Position numbers and translations under genes: made by a program. Shown piece by piece: positions 28,369 to 37,876 of a stretch of DNA of 64,000 bases. Origin of the DNA: Methylobacter luteus IMV-B-3098 (GTDB taxonomy: Bacteria > Pseudomonadota > Gammaproteobacteria > Methylococcales > Methylomonadaceae); NCBI RefSeq assembly GCF_000427625.1, contig NZ_KE386569.1, positions 4,098,464 to 4,162,463 of the forward strand, in the 5' to 3' direction. Under the pieces are notes generated by a model. That model made no database searches, was not told the DNA's origin, and worked only from the letters and a program-made list of their open reading frames with translations. Positions within the stretch are counted from its first letter, which is position 1, and each line of letters starts with the position of its first letter.

Positions 28369-29069
28369 CCTGAGTCAGGACCCGTAACTTTCTGCCCCTA
28401 TCTTACGACAGGTTTAGCCTTATCAATGATGTTTATAGATATAGGACCACATCTAGAGAAAAAAATTTCTACTGAGCTTTGTCGGTTTCTTTCCTAAAAG
28501 CGGTCTCTTTAAGCTGTCTTTCAGAGAACGACAGCGAAGGGAGTCAGCCCTGTCACCCTCAGAAACGGGCATCGACACCCTTGGTTTGCCTTTCCTGAAT
28601 ACCTGACTTAGAAGGCCGCTATGAGTGCAGTAACTGTCGTTCGCTGTTTCGGCTCGACCGTCGAGTTTGGGCCGAACTGAAACAGTCAATGTCTGGTGCA
28701 GAAGAAACTAATTTTGTAAGTTGTCAGATTAAGGCCAGACTTTTACACCTCAATTCATCGAGAAATTTTGTGATCTTTCGATTTTGATCGCCATTTTCAG
28801 TATCGTTTCAGCAGGTCAGGCATATGGGCATACCTTCCGTGTCTGCATTCAAAGTCGGGTGCAGCAATTTATAGCGTCACTGATTCTGCGTCCTCGTAAA
28901 AGTCATCAATAACTGATTGGCAATGTGCTGCCGACTATAAAGTTTGGTTTTACGTAAATGGTCTGCCTTTGCTCCAGCCGGATCTTGCTTAATGCTGGCA
29001 AATCTTGAAGTCCATTCAACAACCGGGGCGCCTCACTCCGCCATCTAGCGTGACAGAACTGGTGGAACT
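28369..29069. other. Gene-poor region before operon 2
   Basis: No gene supported. The 28453-28700 part looks like decayed repeated sequence. Confidence 0.4.
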
Positions 29070-29178
29070 GCCTGTGTAAATAGATCACACATCACCTGTG
29101 TAATTTTTCACAGATTCCGTCGATCGATTTCTTCAAACTACGTTGCAAGGTTCGATGTTCAACTGAACTCGATTAGTC
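29070..29178 (+). promoter_or_regulatory. Conserved regulatory block, copy 2 (directly before operon 2)
   Basis: Matches the right half of copies 1 and 3. Both dyads are kept: ACACA (29087-29091), spacer TCACC instead of TTGTT, TGTGT (29097-29101), AATTTT, TCACA (29108-29112), then CAGATTCCGTCGATC. The spacer differs while both arms are preserved, which points to protein binding. It ends 23 bases before the ATG of the GHMP enzyme. Confidence 0.7.
29097..29112. promoter_or_regulatory. CRP-like operator, copy 2
   Basis: TGTGTAATTTTTCACA, identical to copies 1 and 3. Confidence 0.6.
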
Positions 29179-29201
29179 AATCAAACTTGCGATGTCATGC
29201 C

Positions 29202-30305
29202 ATGACCGATAAATCTTCCACCAACAAATTATTTCTTCCAGGACAGGATTTCACTATCCGTCCGGAATGGCGAAGAACAGCACAGCCACAGTACACACAA
29301 GCCCTGGTTTATGCGCCGGGCAGAGTGCATTTTTGCGTATTTGATTTTTCCAAAATGGGGCCGGGCCTGGGAGGAGGGGGGCTTGGCGTCTCCACGTCAA
29401 CCGCGGTAAATAAAGTCCTTATTTCCAGAAAACGGAATTCCGGGCAGGAAATGACCGCAACCACGCAACATCTGGTACAGCTTTTCAAGGAACTGGTTAA
29501 TTACGCCGATGACGATATTTTTGTCGATATTCAGGAAAAGATTAAGTTTTCCCATGCGGGCCTTGGTTCCAATGTCAGTTTGAATACTGCCGTGATTGCG
29601 GGTCTGAATGCGTTGTTCGGAAGTCCTTTTTCGGTAGAAAACATGTGGGACATCATTACCCGTAACTATGTCGAGAACGCCACGGATGGCCAGTCCATTT
29701 ATCGGGGCCTGGATACCGGCGTCGGCGAGGCCTGCCTGTTATACGGTGGGCTGGTATGGATCGCCGAAGGAGACAGCATGGGCGACGGGCGATATATCGG
29801 CAATCTGGCGACCGATGGACTGTGGATCGTGACAGCGGTAGGCGATATCGGGAAATTATCCGGCGATGTGCTCAAGGCATTTGGCGAGAATGCGGATATG
29901 TCCGGCAAAACCGAAAGCGAAGTCGTTACCGGCAAATGCAATGAATATCAACGCAAGTATGGCGCTGCACTTCATACCGTGCTGCACAGAATGCGGGCCG
30001 ATCTGCTGAGAAACGATTTGCGCGGCCTTTTAGCGACGTGCTGGGACATGAGCGAAGTCGGCAATATAAAAGTGCTGGAAGGCATTTATGAACCGGCCAT
30101 TTTGCACAATCTCATCAAAGCGATGCGCAAGGCGGGAGCCTTATACGCGGGCATGAGCAGCGCCGGCCCAGGCTTTTTTGCATTTGCTGATTCAGAACAT
30201 AGCGCTCTGAGGCTGCAATCCGTTTTGCAGGATCAGTTTGGCGATTATTTCAGTAATTTCGCCGTGGGTCAGGCCGGCTCAAAAATGAGCGTTTATCTGG
30301 ATTAG
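29202..30305 (+). CDS. GHMP-family enzyme resembling beta-RFAP synthase / C-nucleoside synthase
   Basis: 367 residues from ATG 29202 (an in-frame TTG at 29187 is less likely). PGRVHFCVFDF near residue 38 matches the PSRIHxxxxDL start of beta-ribofuranosylaminobenzene-5'-phosphate synthase; AGLGSNVSLNTAV is the GHMP phosphate loop; GVGEACLLYGGLV and the C-terminal AGMSSAGPGFFAFAD match the GIGxxxxxYGG and GMSSFGPTxYA motifs of that group. Family members join PRPP to an aromatic carbon: in methanopterin synthesis, and as ForT/PyfQ-type enzymes in C-nucleoside antibiotics. As first gene of a 13-gene operon without methanopterin genes, a C-ribosylation step in the cluster is likely (inference). 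Confidence 0.82.
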   Translation: MTDKSSTNKLFLPGQDFTIRPEWRRTAQPQYTQALVYAPGRVHFCVFDFSKMGPGLGGGGLGVSTSTAVNKVLISRKRNSGQEMTATTQHLVQLFKELVNYADDDIFVDIQEKIKFSHAGLGSNVSLNTAVIAGLNALFGSPFSVENMWDIITRNYVENATDGQSIYRGLDTGVGEACLLYGGLVWIAEGDSMGDGRYIGNLATDGLWIVTAVGDIGKLSGDVLKAFGENADMSGKTESEVVTGKCNEYQRKYGAALHTVLHRMRADLLRNDLRGLLATCWDMSEVGNIKVLEGIYEPAILHNLIKAMRKAGALYAGMSSAGPGFFAFADSEHSALRLQSVLQDQFGDYFSNFAVGQAGSKMSVYLD

Positions 30306-30355
30306 CGCCTCATACCGAACTTCAATCATCAAGTCCATCAGAGAGCAAGTTTAAA

Positions 30356-30664
30356 ATGACACAGCAGGTTGATCATAAGTTGAGCAGGGATCATATCTTT
30401 ACCGTTCTACAGGAGCAGTTGAAGAAGCTTGCCGACAGCTACGAGACGATACCCGAGGAAATCCATTGGTCGGACTCCATCATGACCGATCTGGGCTTTG
30501 ACTCGATAACCGTGGTCGAGCTTTGCTGCGCTGTTGAGGAAGCTCTTCAGATCACAGAGCTTCCGTTAAACCAGTGGCTCAACGAAGAATCTGAGAAAGA
30601 CGAAGAGCGTTATACGATTGCCTCATTCGTTGATCTGATTCTTAGCGCCAATGCGTCACATTAG
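30356..30664 (+). CDS. Acyl carrier protein
   Basis: 102 residues, acidic and helical. DLGFDSITVVEL places the phosphopantetheine attachment serine at Ser50. It is a free-standing carrier; the acyl-AMP ligase eight kb downstream in the same operon is its likely loader. Slightly longer than a fatty-acid-synthase ACP, with an extended loop (NEESEKDEER) before the last helix. Confidence 0.88.
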   Translation: MTQQVDHKLSRDHIFTVLQEQLKKLADSYETIPEEIHWSDSIMTDLGFDSITVVELCCAVEEALQITELPLNQWLNEESEKDEERYTIASFVDLILSANASH

Positions 30665-30680
30665 GGGAATGAAGACTATC

Positions 30681-31394
30681 ATGGAACAGGGATCAACAAC
30701 ACTGCCGTTTGAGGCAATCGACACTCGCTCTCCCAATGCGCTTTCCATGAGGCCACATGGATTGCCCGGCACGTTAATAACACTGTGCGGCATTGACGGC
30801 GCCGGAAAAACGTCCACTATAAACGCTGTCGCTGATTATATCGGCAGCCAGGGCGTGCCGGTATTCTGCACCTACACGCCCACCGAGCGAGTCAGGACCA
30901 ACAGTCTGTTTCGCACGCTGGTTGATGCCGCTGACAACAAGGCACGCAGCCAGATAGACATACTCGGCCTGTGTCTGACCATTCTAGGGGATTTGATTCA
31001 GCACATCAGCGACACCATCATTCCTCATCTTGAGCAGGGACATGTCGTGATCTGCGACCGCTATATCTATACCAGCCAGGCCGAAGTCCACAGCCGGGCG
31101 GCCGATGAAATACCCAAAACCGTGCTGGCCTATATCGCCCGGCATGTTATACGTCCCGATCTGGCCATTGGCATTCATATCGATCCGGACACGGCCAGAG
31201 CCCGCATACGGCAGCGCGAACATGAACGGGACAAACCGCTTGATCTTGAGTTTATGAAAATCCAGGCGGCTGCCTATCTCAATGTAGCGCGCGACAATGG
31301 ACTGCTCATGATTACAACAGATGCGCCGCTTGAGTCTACTTTCGCCATGCTGAAGCCCAGCCTGGATTATTGCCTGGCAAAGTATAAAAAATGA
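30681..31394 (+). CDS. Thymidylate-kinase-like P-loop kinase
   Basis: 237 residues from ATG 30681; ATG 30669 and 30651 are alternatives, the latter overlapping the ACP gene. CGIDGAGKTST is the P-loop, VVICDRYIYTSQA the DRY segment, and RARIRQREHERDKP the arginine-rich lid of dTMP-kinase-like enzymes. Genuine Tmk in such organisms is encoded elsewhere in the chromosome, so a second copy inside a biosynthetic operon may phosphorylate a nucleotide-like intermediate. Ends in an ATGA overlap with the membrane enzyme gene. Confidence 0.82.
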   Translation: MEQGSTTLPFEAIDTRSPNALSMRPHGLPGTLITLCGIDGAGKTSTINAVADYIGSQGVPVFCTYTPTERVRTNSLFRTLVDAADNKARSQIDILGLCLTILGDLIQHISDTIIPHLEQGHVVICDRYIYTSQAEVHSRAADEIPKTVLAYIARHVIRPDLAIGIHIDPDTARARIRQREHERDKPLDLEFMKIQAAAYLNVARDNGLLMITTDAPLESTFAMLKPSLDYCLAKYKK

Positions 31395-32338
31395 TTTCCA
31401 ACAGCCAGAACGAACAAATGCGCAAAAAATTAGCCAGAGTGTTGCCGACTCTGCTTTGGTTTCGCTCTTATGCCCGCGTCAGGTTGCCTTTTGGCAGCCT
31501 TATTTTACCGCTGGCGCTGAGCTTCCCTTTATCCTGTATTTTATATCATAGACTTAGTGGTCAGTTGATTGATCTCGGTCTCGTATCTATCGCTGAATGG
31601 CTCAGTTTCATTCTGCTTTTTATACAGTTGCGCCTGATCGATGATCTGGATGACGTACAGGATGATCACAGCAATCAGCATCAGCAAAATGAGCTGACAC
31701 AGCATTTATCCATGCTGCTGATTATCACGGCCAACACGTTAGTAGCGCTGAATATGGCTTCCTTCAGGACCCTGTTGGCGGTTATTTTTGCAACCTTGAT
31801 TTCATACGCCGGCCCATTTCTTATCAAACGCTTTCTTCCTCCTCATCCGGCCAGCCTGATTCTGGGCTGGCTCTTTTTTGAAGGGGCTCCGGCATCCTTT
31901 TTTGTTTATATCTATTTTGCCTGGTTGAGTCATTCCTCACCAGAGCCGCTTTCAATCACGCAGATAGCCCCGATAGCCGGTATGTTCTGGCTGGCTTACG
32001 AGATCTGGAAGTTTTCCCGCAAAGTGCATGTTAATGCCATGCAGCCGTATTTCTTGCCGAAAGCAGGCGTCAGGCTGGTGCTGAGTTTATTGCTGATTCT
32101 GGCGGCGGCATTGATGATGGCTTTGGTCAATATGGCTGATTTTTCCACATTCGGACGTTATGGCGCCGGTTTATTTCCTTTGGTTTTTTTCATCTGGATG
32201 AACGGAACATGGCCTAATCTTTCAGGGATTGAGGACCGCGAAACGATCACAGCACCAGCTTGGAACGGCATGAGCTTTCTGGTTATTTTTGAAATCATGC
32301 TGAGCATTGAATTTATTTTTGAATGGGTACGGTTATAA
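31391..32338 (+). CDS. UbiA-like membrane transferase
   Basis: 315 residues with about eight to nine hydrophobic segments. The first aspartate motif is RLIDDLDDVQDD after the second or third helix (UbiA NxxxDxxxD-like), and YEIWKFSRKV around residue 213 matches the second loop of this family. UbiA proteins transfer prenyl chains, and one branch moves phosphoribose from PRPP to a polyprenyl phosphate. Either chemistry would fit a cluster that also has a PRPP-type enzyme. ATG overlaps the kinase stop; the next gene begins three bases after its stop. Confidence 0.75.
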   Translation: MISNSQNEQMRKKLARVLPTLLWFRSYARVRLPFGSLILPLALSFPLSCILYHRLSGQLIDLGLVSIAEWLSFILLFIQLRLIDDLDDVQDDHSNQHQQNELTQHLSMLLIITANTLVALNMASFRTLLAVIFATLISYAGPFLIKRFLPPHPASLILGWLFFEGAPASFFVYIYFAWLSHSSPEPLSITQIAPIAGMFWLAYEIWKFSRKVHVNAMQPYFLPKAGVRLVLSLLLILAAALMMALVNMADFSTFGRYGAGLFPLVFFIWMNGTWPNLSGIEDRETITAPAWNGMSFLVIFEIMLSIEFIFEWVRL

Positions 32339-32341
32339 ATT

Positions 32342-33424
32342 ATGCAAATACTCGTAACAGGCGCGAGCGGTTTAGTGGGCGCGGAAGCCATCGCCAGGCT
32401 TCTGAAAGCCGGACACACCATTGTGGCGCTCGTTCATTCTGTCGGTGATATTGTCACCAACGACGGCGCCCTTTTGCCGAGCAAGCCTTATCTGGGCGGG
32501 CGGGGCAATCCGGGCGAACTGCTGACTGTTAAGGGAGACCTTCAGCAGGACGGTTTGGGATTGAGTGCTGAGCTCTATAAGCAGCTTCAATCCTCCGTGG
32601 ACAGGGTGCTGCATTCGGGAGCCCTGACCAGCTTCGGACGCCCCGAGGAACGCTATGAAGCCATCAATGTCGCCGGAACACGGCGGATGATTGACTTCGC
32701 CATGAAAAAGCCGGGCGCCTGCATTCCTTTCATTTATATCAGCACGATGTATGTCTGCGGCGAACGCCCCGGCATTTTTTCGGAAACAGCGTTTGACCGG
32801 GGACAGAGCTTCGGCAGTCCTTACGAGGCCAGCAAATTCAGGGCCGAATCGCTGATCAGAAAAGCCCGGGACAACGGATTGCCCACGGTCATCGTGCGCC
32901 CTGCCATTATCGTCGGCGATTCCGCCAGCGGCATCATGCGCAAGTTCGATACCATCTATTCGGTTTACCGCATTACCACGGCAGGACTGGTGAGGACTAT
33001 TCCCGGCGATTACGGCGCGACGCTGGATATCGTGCCGATAGACTGGGTGGCGGATGGCGTGGTCGCCGCGCTGGAAAACTTCCATCAAGCCGAGGGCAGG
33101 ACTCTGCATCTGTGTTCCGACGAGCCTCTGGCATTGCGTGAAATCAATGATGTCTGCGCGCTGTTTCCTTCTTTCAACGTGCCCCGGTTTGTGCCCGGTC
33201 ATGTGTTTCACAGCTACGAAATGAAAGGCCTGGAAAAGCGCTACTACGGTGAGGTGATCAGCCTGTACGAATCTTATTTTCGCCGGCAGACGATTTTTGT
33301 GCGTGATTCAACCAGGGACATTTTTGCCAAGGCGCCGCCCGCACAAGGCAAGGAATTGCTGCATAAAGTTTTCAGCTATGCCGTCAAAGTCGGCTATTTC
33401 AGGAGAACAAACAATGAAATCTAA
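32342..33424 (+). CDS. NAD-dependent epimerase/thioester-reductase-like SDR
   Basis: 360 residues, extended short-chain dehydrogenase fold. ILVTGASGLVGAEA is the cofactor loop (TGxxGxxG), YISTMYVCG and SPYEASKFRAE hold the catalytic Ser/Tyr-xxx-Lys. The layout (long insertion after HSVGD, later RPAIIVGDSASG) is like male-sterility/thioester reductase domains that release acyl groups as aldehydes or alcohols, but sugar-type epimerases cannot be excluded. Confidence 0.82.
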   Translation: MQILVTGASGLVGAEAIARLLKAGHTIVALVHSVGDIVTNDGALLPSKPYLGGRGNPGELLTVKGDLQQDGLGLSAELYKQLQSSVDRVLHSGALTSFGRPEERYEAINVAGTRRMIDFAMKKPGACIPFIYISTMYVCGERPGIFSETAFDRGQSFGSPYEASKFRAESLIRKARDNGLPTVIVRPAIIVGDSASGIMRKFDTIYSVYRITTAGLVRTIPGDYGATLDIVPIDWVADGVVAALENFHQAEGRTLHLCSDEPLALREINDVCALFPSFNVPRFVPGHVFHSYEMKGLEKRYYGEVISLYESYFRRQTIFVRDSTRDIFAKAPPAQGKELLHKVFSYAVKVGYFRRTNNEI

Positions 33425-33442
33425 CCGTCAAGGAGAATGCTG

Positions 33443-35113
33443 ATGTCGCTTGATCATTCGTTTCTGCTGCAGCTTTGGGAACAATCCCGCCAGCATTTAT
33501 ACGCTCAGCTTGGCCAGCGGCAGCCATCGGCGGTCTTTCTTGAAGGCTCCATTGCCGAAGGATTTGGCAATGAGCGTTCAGATATCGATTTTGTCGCCAT
33601 TATTGATGACGGCACGGAAATGGCAACCATGCCTTATATCCTGTTTATCGAAAATCGCCGAGTTGAGGTGCGACTGTTAAGCAGGGAGCGCCTGCAGCGT
33701 GAACTGCTGCAGTTAAAAGAAGCCGTAGATACAGGTATCGAGGCCGTGGCGCAGATATCCTGGAACCAGCTGGAACGTTGCCAGCGGTTTATCGGCTGCC
33801 TGCCTATTGAAAACGAAGCCTATATCAAATCGCTGCAGGACCTTTTGGGCAAGGAGGCATTGGGCCAGGCGGTCGCGCTGTGGTTCGAGGATTTTTCCCG
33901 ACAGACCGGGCGCTACGCAGTGGCCATGCTGGCGCTGGAACAGGGCGATTATGCCCGGGCATGGATAAAAACTTCGGTCTTTCACGCGGCCAAAAGTTTT
34001 GTTGCCAAGCGCGGCGAGCGCTATCTGGGCTCCAAATGGTTGTCGTTGCAGCTGGATCGCGCGCGGATCGACAAAAGACTGGTGCAACGCCTTTGGGATT
34101 TTTATACCGAAAAATCGAAGGGCGGCAATGCTACAGAATATTTGCATAAAGGTATTGCCCTGCTTGAGGAATTTGCTGTCCCCGGCGTTGATCTGAATTT
34201 TGAAAAAGTGCTTGCTGACAGCTGTGCCGGTGTGAGTACCTGGCAAATAGGCAAACATCTGCATATTCTGCGTGATGAAGACATATTTCGGATAGGCGAC
34301 GCACCTGCCCGGATATGGCGCAGGATTATCTGGAATACGCCCTGCATACAGATAGCCAGTGACAAGCGAGGTGCTCTGGCAACGACAGAAGCTAACAATT
34401 ATCTGGCCGATTTCAGCCGCTCCGGCCTGATCGCCCTGTGCTGGGAAGGCGAGGGCGAAATTCGGGCACGGCAATTAGGAACTTCATGTCCGTTGCTGGC
34501 GGATAAAGCGGCTTTGATATCGGTTGATGGGGCGCGTCTGTCTGCCAATGGCTCGACCGATATTCAGCTATTGCCGATTCCTGCCCGCCGTCTGGCAGAA
34601 GCCGGCGTTGAATTGACCTGGGCCAATATAGGTGTGGAAAACTCCCGCGAGGACTCGGAGGGGGCATTGCGCAGCGGCCAGCTGCGGGTACTGCAATATA
34701 CTTTGCAGCGCATGGTGCAAACGGCCTGCATGGTGGCTTTGGCGGGGCATGGCATCACGCCGCAACCCCCGCTGGAAGAAGCGATTCTCGAAACCTTGCG
34801 TTTGCTGCCGTTAAACCCGTCTCTGGTTGACGCTATTGAGCGCATTGAAACCGAGTCCATTCATTCCAGGGAACAAGGGCAGGAACTGTTCGAACTTGCC
34901 GAACGGATTGTCAGAGAACTGCGGCAACTGGGCGGCGATGAGCAGTTTCCGGCAAGTTTTGATACCGCTTCGGGCTGGGGTGAAACGGTTATGTATGGCT
35001 ATGACTGGATTAATCTGGCAGCCCACTTGAACGCACGTTTTCCAGCCAGTGCGGTGGGCGGACGAGGTTCCGCCGAAGAGGCCCGGGATCTACTGGCTTC
35101 AAATATAGGTTAA
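33443..35113 (+). CDS. Nucleotidyltransferase-domain protein
   Basis: 556 residues from ATG 33443, since AGGAGA lies seven bases before it (the ATG at 33437 is too close). Residues 20-75 form the polymerase-beta-like nucleotidyltransferase core: FLEGSIAEGFGNERSDIDFVAII with the GS and DxD metal motif. The rest (helical, about 130-556) has no assigned family; it carries no transmembrane segments. Could adenylylate a cluster intermediate or modify a small molecule as aminoglycoside nucleotidyltransferases do. Confidence 0.78.
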   Translation: MSLDHSFLLQLWEQSRQHLYAQLGQRQPSAVFLEGSIAEGFGNERSDIDFVAIIDDGTEMATMPYILFIENRRVEVRLLSRERLQRELLQLKEAVDTGIEAVAQISWNQLERCQRFIGCLPIENEAYIKSLQDLLGKEALGQAVALWFEDFSRQTGRYAVAMLALEQGDYARAWIKTSVFHAAKSFVAKRGERYLGSKWLSLQLDRARIDKRLVQRLWDFYTEKSKGGNATEYLHKGIALLEEFAVPGVDLNFEKVLADSCAGVSTWQIGKHLHILRDEDIFRIGDAPARIWRRIIWNTPCIQIASDKRGALATTEANNYLADFSRSGLIALCWEGEGEIRARQLGTSCPLLADKAALISVDGARLSANGSTDIQLLPIPARRLAEAGVELTWANIGVENSREDSEGALRSGQLRVLQYTLQRMVQTACMVALAGHGITPQPPLEEAILETLRLLPLNPSLVDAIERIETESIHSREQGQELFELAERIVRELRQLGGDEQFPASFDTASGWGETVMYGYDWINLAAHLNARFPASAVGGRGSAEEARDLLASNIG

Positions 35114-35126
35114 AACGGGACATTTT

Positions 35127-37805
35127 ATGGAATATGGCGCAATTAAACCGCTGACCTCAGAAAGCGGTTTCGAAGATATTGAGCGATTGGCCGGCAACAA
35201 GGGGAAATCCCTTTACTTGCTGGGGAACAACGGGGTCTCTGTGCCGCCCTGGATCATTCTGGGCACAGATGTCTTTAAATGCTACCGGGAAACGGCAGGT
35301 ATCGATAAGGTGATCGCGGGGCTTTTGCAGAATTTCAATGCGGACAATGCCGCTGACATTGCCGCTCAAATTCAAAATACCGTACTGTCTACGCCACTGC
35401 CCGAAACGGTCGGTACTCTGGTTAAGAATGCCCTGACCTCGTTAGGGGAGGGGCCTGTCGCCATTCGCTCTTCTGGAAAAGAGGAGGACGGCAACGACTT
35501 TTCCTTTGCCGGTCAGTTTGATACTTATCTGGGCATCGAAGGTTTGGATGACATCCTGCTGCATGTGCAGAAATGCTGGGCGTCGGTGTATTCGGAACGC
35601 TCGTTGCTGTACCGTCATCGCCATAATCTGGGCTTTGCCAATGTTGATATTGCCGTCATTCTGCAGCGGCTGATCACGGCTGATCTCAGCGGCGTGGTGT
35701 TCACCGTCAATCCCGCCAGCGGCAGCGCCGACGAGTTGGTCATCAGCGCGGTTTACGGTTTGGGAGAGGGGCTGGTTTCGGGGCTGGTGGACGCGGACAC
35801 GGTCGTTGTCGACAAACGCAATGGCGCCCTGATCAGCCAGGTGATCGGGGAAAAAGCCCAACAGGTAGGACCGAACGGCAACATCAGCGATGTTCCGGCC
35901 GAAGCCCAGCAACAATTGTCCCTTAGCAGCGAAAACATACAGGCTATATGTGTATCAGCCAAACAAATCGAACAAAATTTCAAAGCGCCGCAAGACATTG
36001 AATGGTGTCTGCAGGAAGGCCGTCTGTGGATACTACAGGCCAGACCGGTCACGGCTTTTAAAGAGGAGCCGAAAGGCGATTTTCAGATTTGGGATAATTC
36101 CAACATCATCGAAAACTATCCCGGTATCGTCAGCCCTCTGACCTTTACGTTCACGCAAAACCTGTATTCGAAAGTGTTTCGGGAGTATTGCCGCTTATTG
36201 CGCATTCCCGAAAAACAGCTCAAGGAAATGGACGGTTTCCTCGGCTCGGTGCTGGGCTACATGAACGGGCGGGCCTATTACAACTTGCTGCACTGGTACA
36301 AGTTGGTCGGCACCAGCCCGTTTTATAACCTCGGCCACAAGATGCTGGAAGTCCAGATGGGATTGGACGAATCCCTGGATCTGGCCGCCTGCCAGGAAAA
36401 AATCAAGCCCTACCAGACCGATTCCCGCCTGGAATACCTGTGGATTCGCGCTTTGAGCGGTCTGATGTTTTTCTGGTACTTTTTCACGCTCAAAAGGCAG
36501 GTGCGCAAGTTTCGCGCGGCGTTTTACCGGCTGTATGAAACGTTCAATGCCATTGACTACAGGGAACTGCCTGCCGACCGGATCTATGCCTATAGCAAGC
36601 AGTTCGAGCAGGCGATCATCGCCCGCTGGGGCATCATGATTTCGCTGGAATCATCCATCGGCTTGCCCTATGGCTTGTTAAGACTCCTCATCCGCCGCTG
36701 GCTGCCTGATGCGCCTGACTGGCTGGAAGTCGCTGTTATCGGCGGCATTCACGATATGGAATCCATGGGACCGGCATTAGAGATGGCTGAATTGGCCAGT
36801 CATGCCAGACAGAATCCCGAGTGGGAGCGGATTATCGGTCAAACGCCGGCAAAGCAATGCAGTCAGGCTCTGGCTGAGGCAGGGGCCGATGCGTTTCTGG
36901 CCAAAGTGGATGCTTACATTGCCGCCTACGGTTATCGCAGCAACAATGAGCTGAAACTGGAAGAGCCCGATTTGCGCGAAGAGCCCGGCGTCTTGTTCGA
37001 CATGCTTAAAGTAGCGCTGGCCACCGGCGCCAGAGAGCAGAATGCATCGGCGGCGCATGAGCGAGATCTGAAAGCGCTGCTTGATAAGGGCTTGAATCCC
37101 GTGCAGCGCCTTCTGTTCAATATCGTATTGGGCAAAGTCCAGTCTGCCATTCAGGCACGGGAAACCGTACGCTTCTGCCGTTCCAGAACCTTCGGCGTCT
37201 TCAGAAACATGTACCGGGCCATAGGCAATGATTTTGCCCGTCACGGACTGTTTGAGGACCGCCGGGATATTTTTTATCTGCGCCTTGAAGAATTGAAAGG
37301 CTGCTTTGAAGGCACGATTTCAACGCGCGAAATAAAACCTTTAATTCTCCAGCGCAAGGCGGATATGGACATTTATCGCACAATGAAAGCCTTGCCCCCG
37401 CGTTTTGTCACCTTCGGCTCCGTGTTGGGCTGGCTGCAGAAATGGTCAAATACGGACAGCGAACAACATGAATCGCATGCAGCCGATGATGACAGCCGCG
37501 AACTGCGCGGCACGCCCTGTTCTCCCGGTTTTGTTGAGGGACGCGTGCAGATCGTGCAGGAGCCCGGCGAATTCACGGGGGGCATCCTGGCCGCTTATCG
37601 CACGGATCCGGGCTGGGTGGCCGTGTTCCCCTTTGCCGATGCTCTGCTGATAGAGCGAGGCAGCCCGCTGACTCATGCGGCGATTGTCGCAAGAGAAGTG
37701 GGTTTGCCCACGATCGTGCAAATACCGAAACTGACCCAAATGCTCAAATCCGGCATGATGATCAGAGTCGATGGCCATTCAGGCACTGTTACCATTCTGG
37801 ACTGA
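35127..37805 (+). CDS. PEP-synthase/rifampin-phosphotransferase-like dikinase
   Basis: 892 residues, close to the 865-870 of rifampin phosphotransferase. Residues 1-310 are the ATP-grasp PEP/pyruvate-dikinase domain (IRSSGKEEDGNDFSFAGQF; DIEWCLQEGRLWILQARPV), about 330-780 a large helical substrate domain without PEP-binding TIM barrel, and 795-892 the swivelling phosphohistidine domain with GSPLTHAAIVARE, His850. The architecture transfers the beta-phosphate of ATP to a small acceptor. In this operon it could phosphorylate an intermediate or give self-protection. Fourteen bases follow the nucleotidyltransferase stop. Confidence 0.85.
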   Translation: MEYGAIKPLTSESGFEDIERLAGNKGKSLYLLGNNGVSVPPWIILGTDVFKCYRETAGIDKVIAGLLQNFNADNAADIAAQIQNTVLSTPLPETVGTLVKNALTSLGEGPVAIRSSGKEEDGNDFSFAGQFDTYLGIEGLDDILLHVQKCWASVYSERSLLYRHRHNLGFANVDIAVILQRLITADLSGVVFTVNPASGSADELVISAVYGLGEGLVSGLVDADTVVVDKRNGALISQVIGEKAQQVGPNGNISDVPAEAQQQLSLSSENIQAICVSAKQIEQNFKAPQDIEWCLQEGRLWILQARPVTAFKEEPKGDFQIWDNSNIIENYPGIVSPLTFTFTQNLYSKVFREYCRLLRIPEKQLKEMDGFLGSVLGYMNGRAYYNLLHWYKLVGTSPFYNLGHKMLEVQMGLDESLDLAACQEKIKPYQTDSRLEYLWIRALSGLMFFWYFFTLKRQVRKFRAAFYRLYETFNAIDYRELPADRIYAYSKQFEQAIIARWGIMISLESSIGLPYGLLRLLIRRWLPDAPDWLEVAVIGGIHDMESMGPALEMAELASHARQNPEWERIIGQTPAKQCSQALAEAGADAFLAKVDAYIAAYGYRSNNELKLEEPDLREEPGVLFDMLKVALATGAREQNASAAHERDLKALLDKGLNPVQRLLFNIVLGKVQSAIQARETVRFCRSRTFGVFRNMYRAIGNDFARHGLFEDRRDIFYLRLEELKGCFEGTISTREIKPLILQRKADMDIYRTMKALPPRFVTFGSVLGWLQKWSNTDSEQHESHAADDDSRELRGTPCSPGFVEGRVQIVQEPGEFTGGILAAYRTDPGWVAVFPFADALLIERGSPLTHAAIVAREVGLPTIVQIPKLTQMLKSGMMIRVDGHSGTVTILD

Positions 37806-37876
37806 TGGCGCTAAACTAAGTAGTCACCTATGCCGAATTATCAATCATCCATTTATGAAAAAGCCGGTTTACGTTT

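Noticed and set aside
28315..28480. Cyclic-di-GMP (GEMM) riboswitch
   Set aside because: The conserved GEMM core motifs were not found on the transcribed strand; only a strong terminator-like hairpin is certain.
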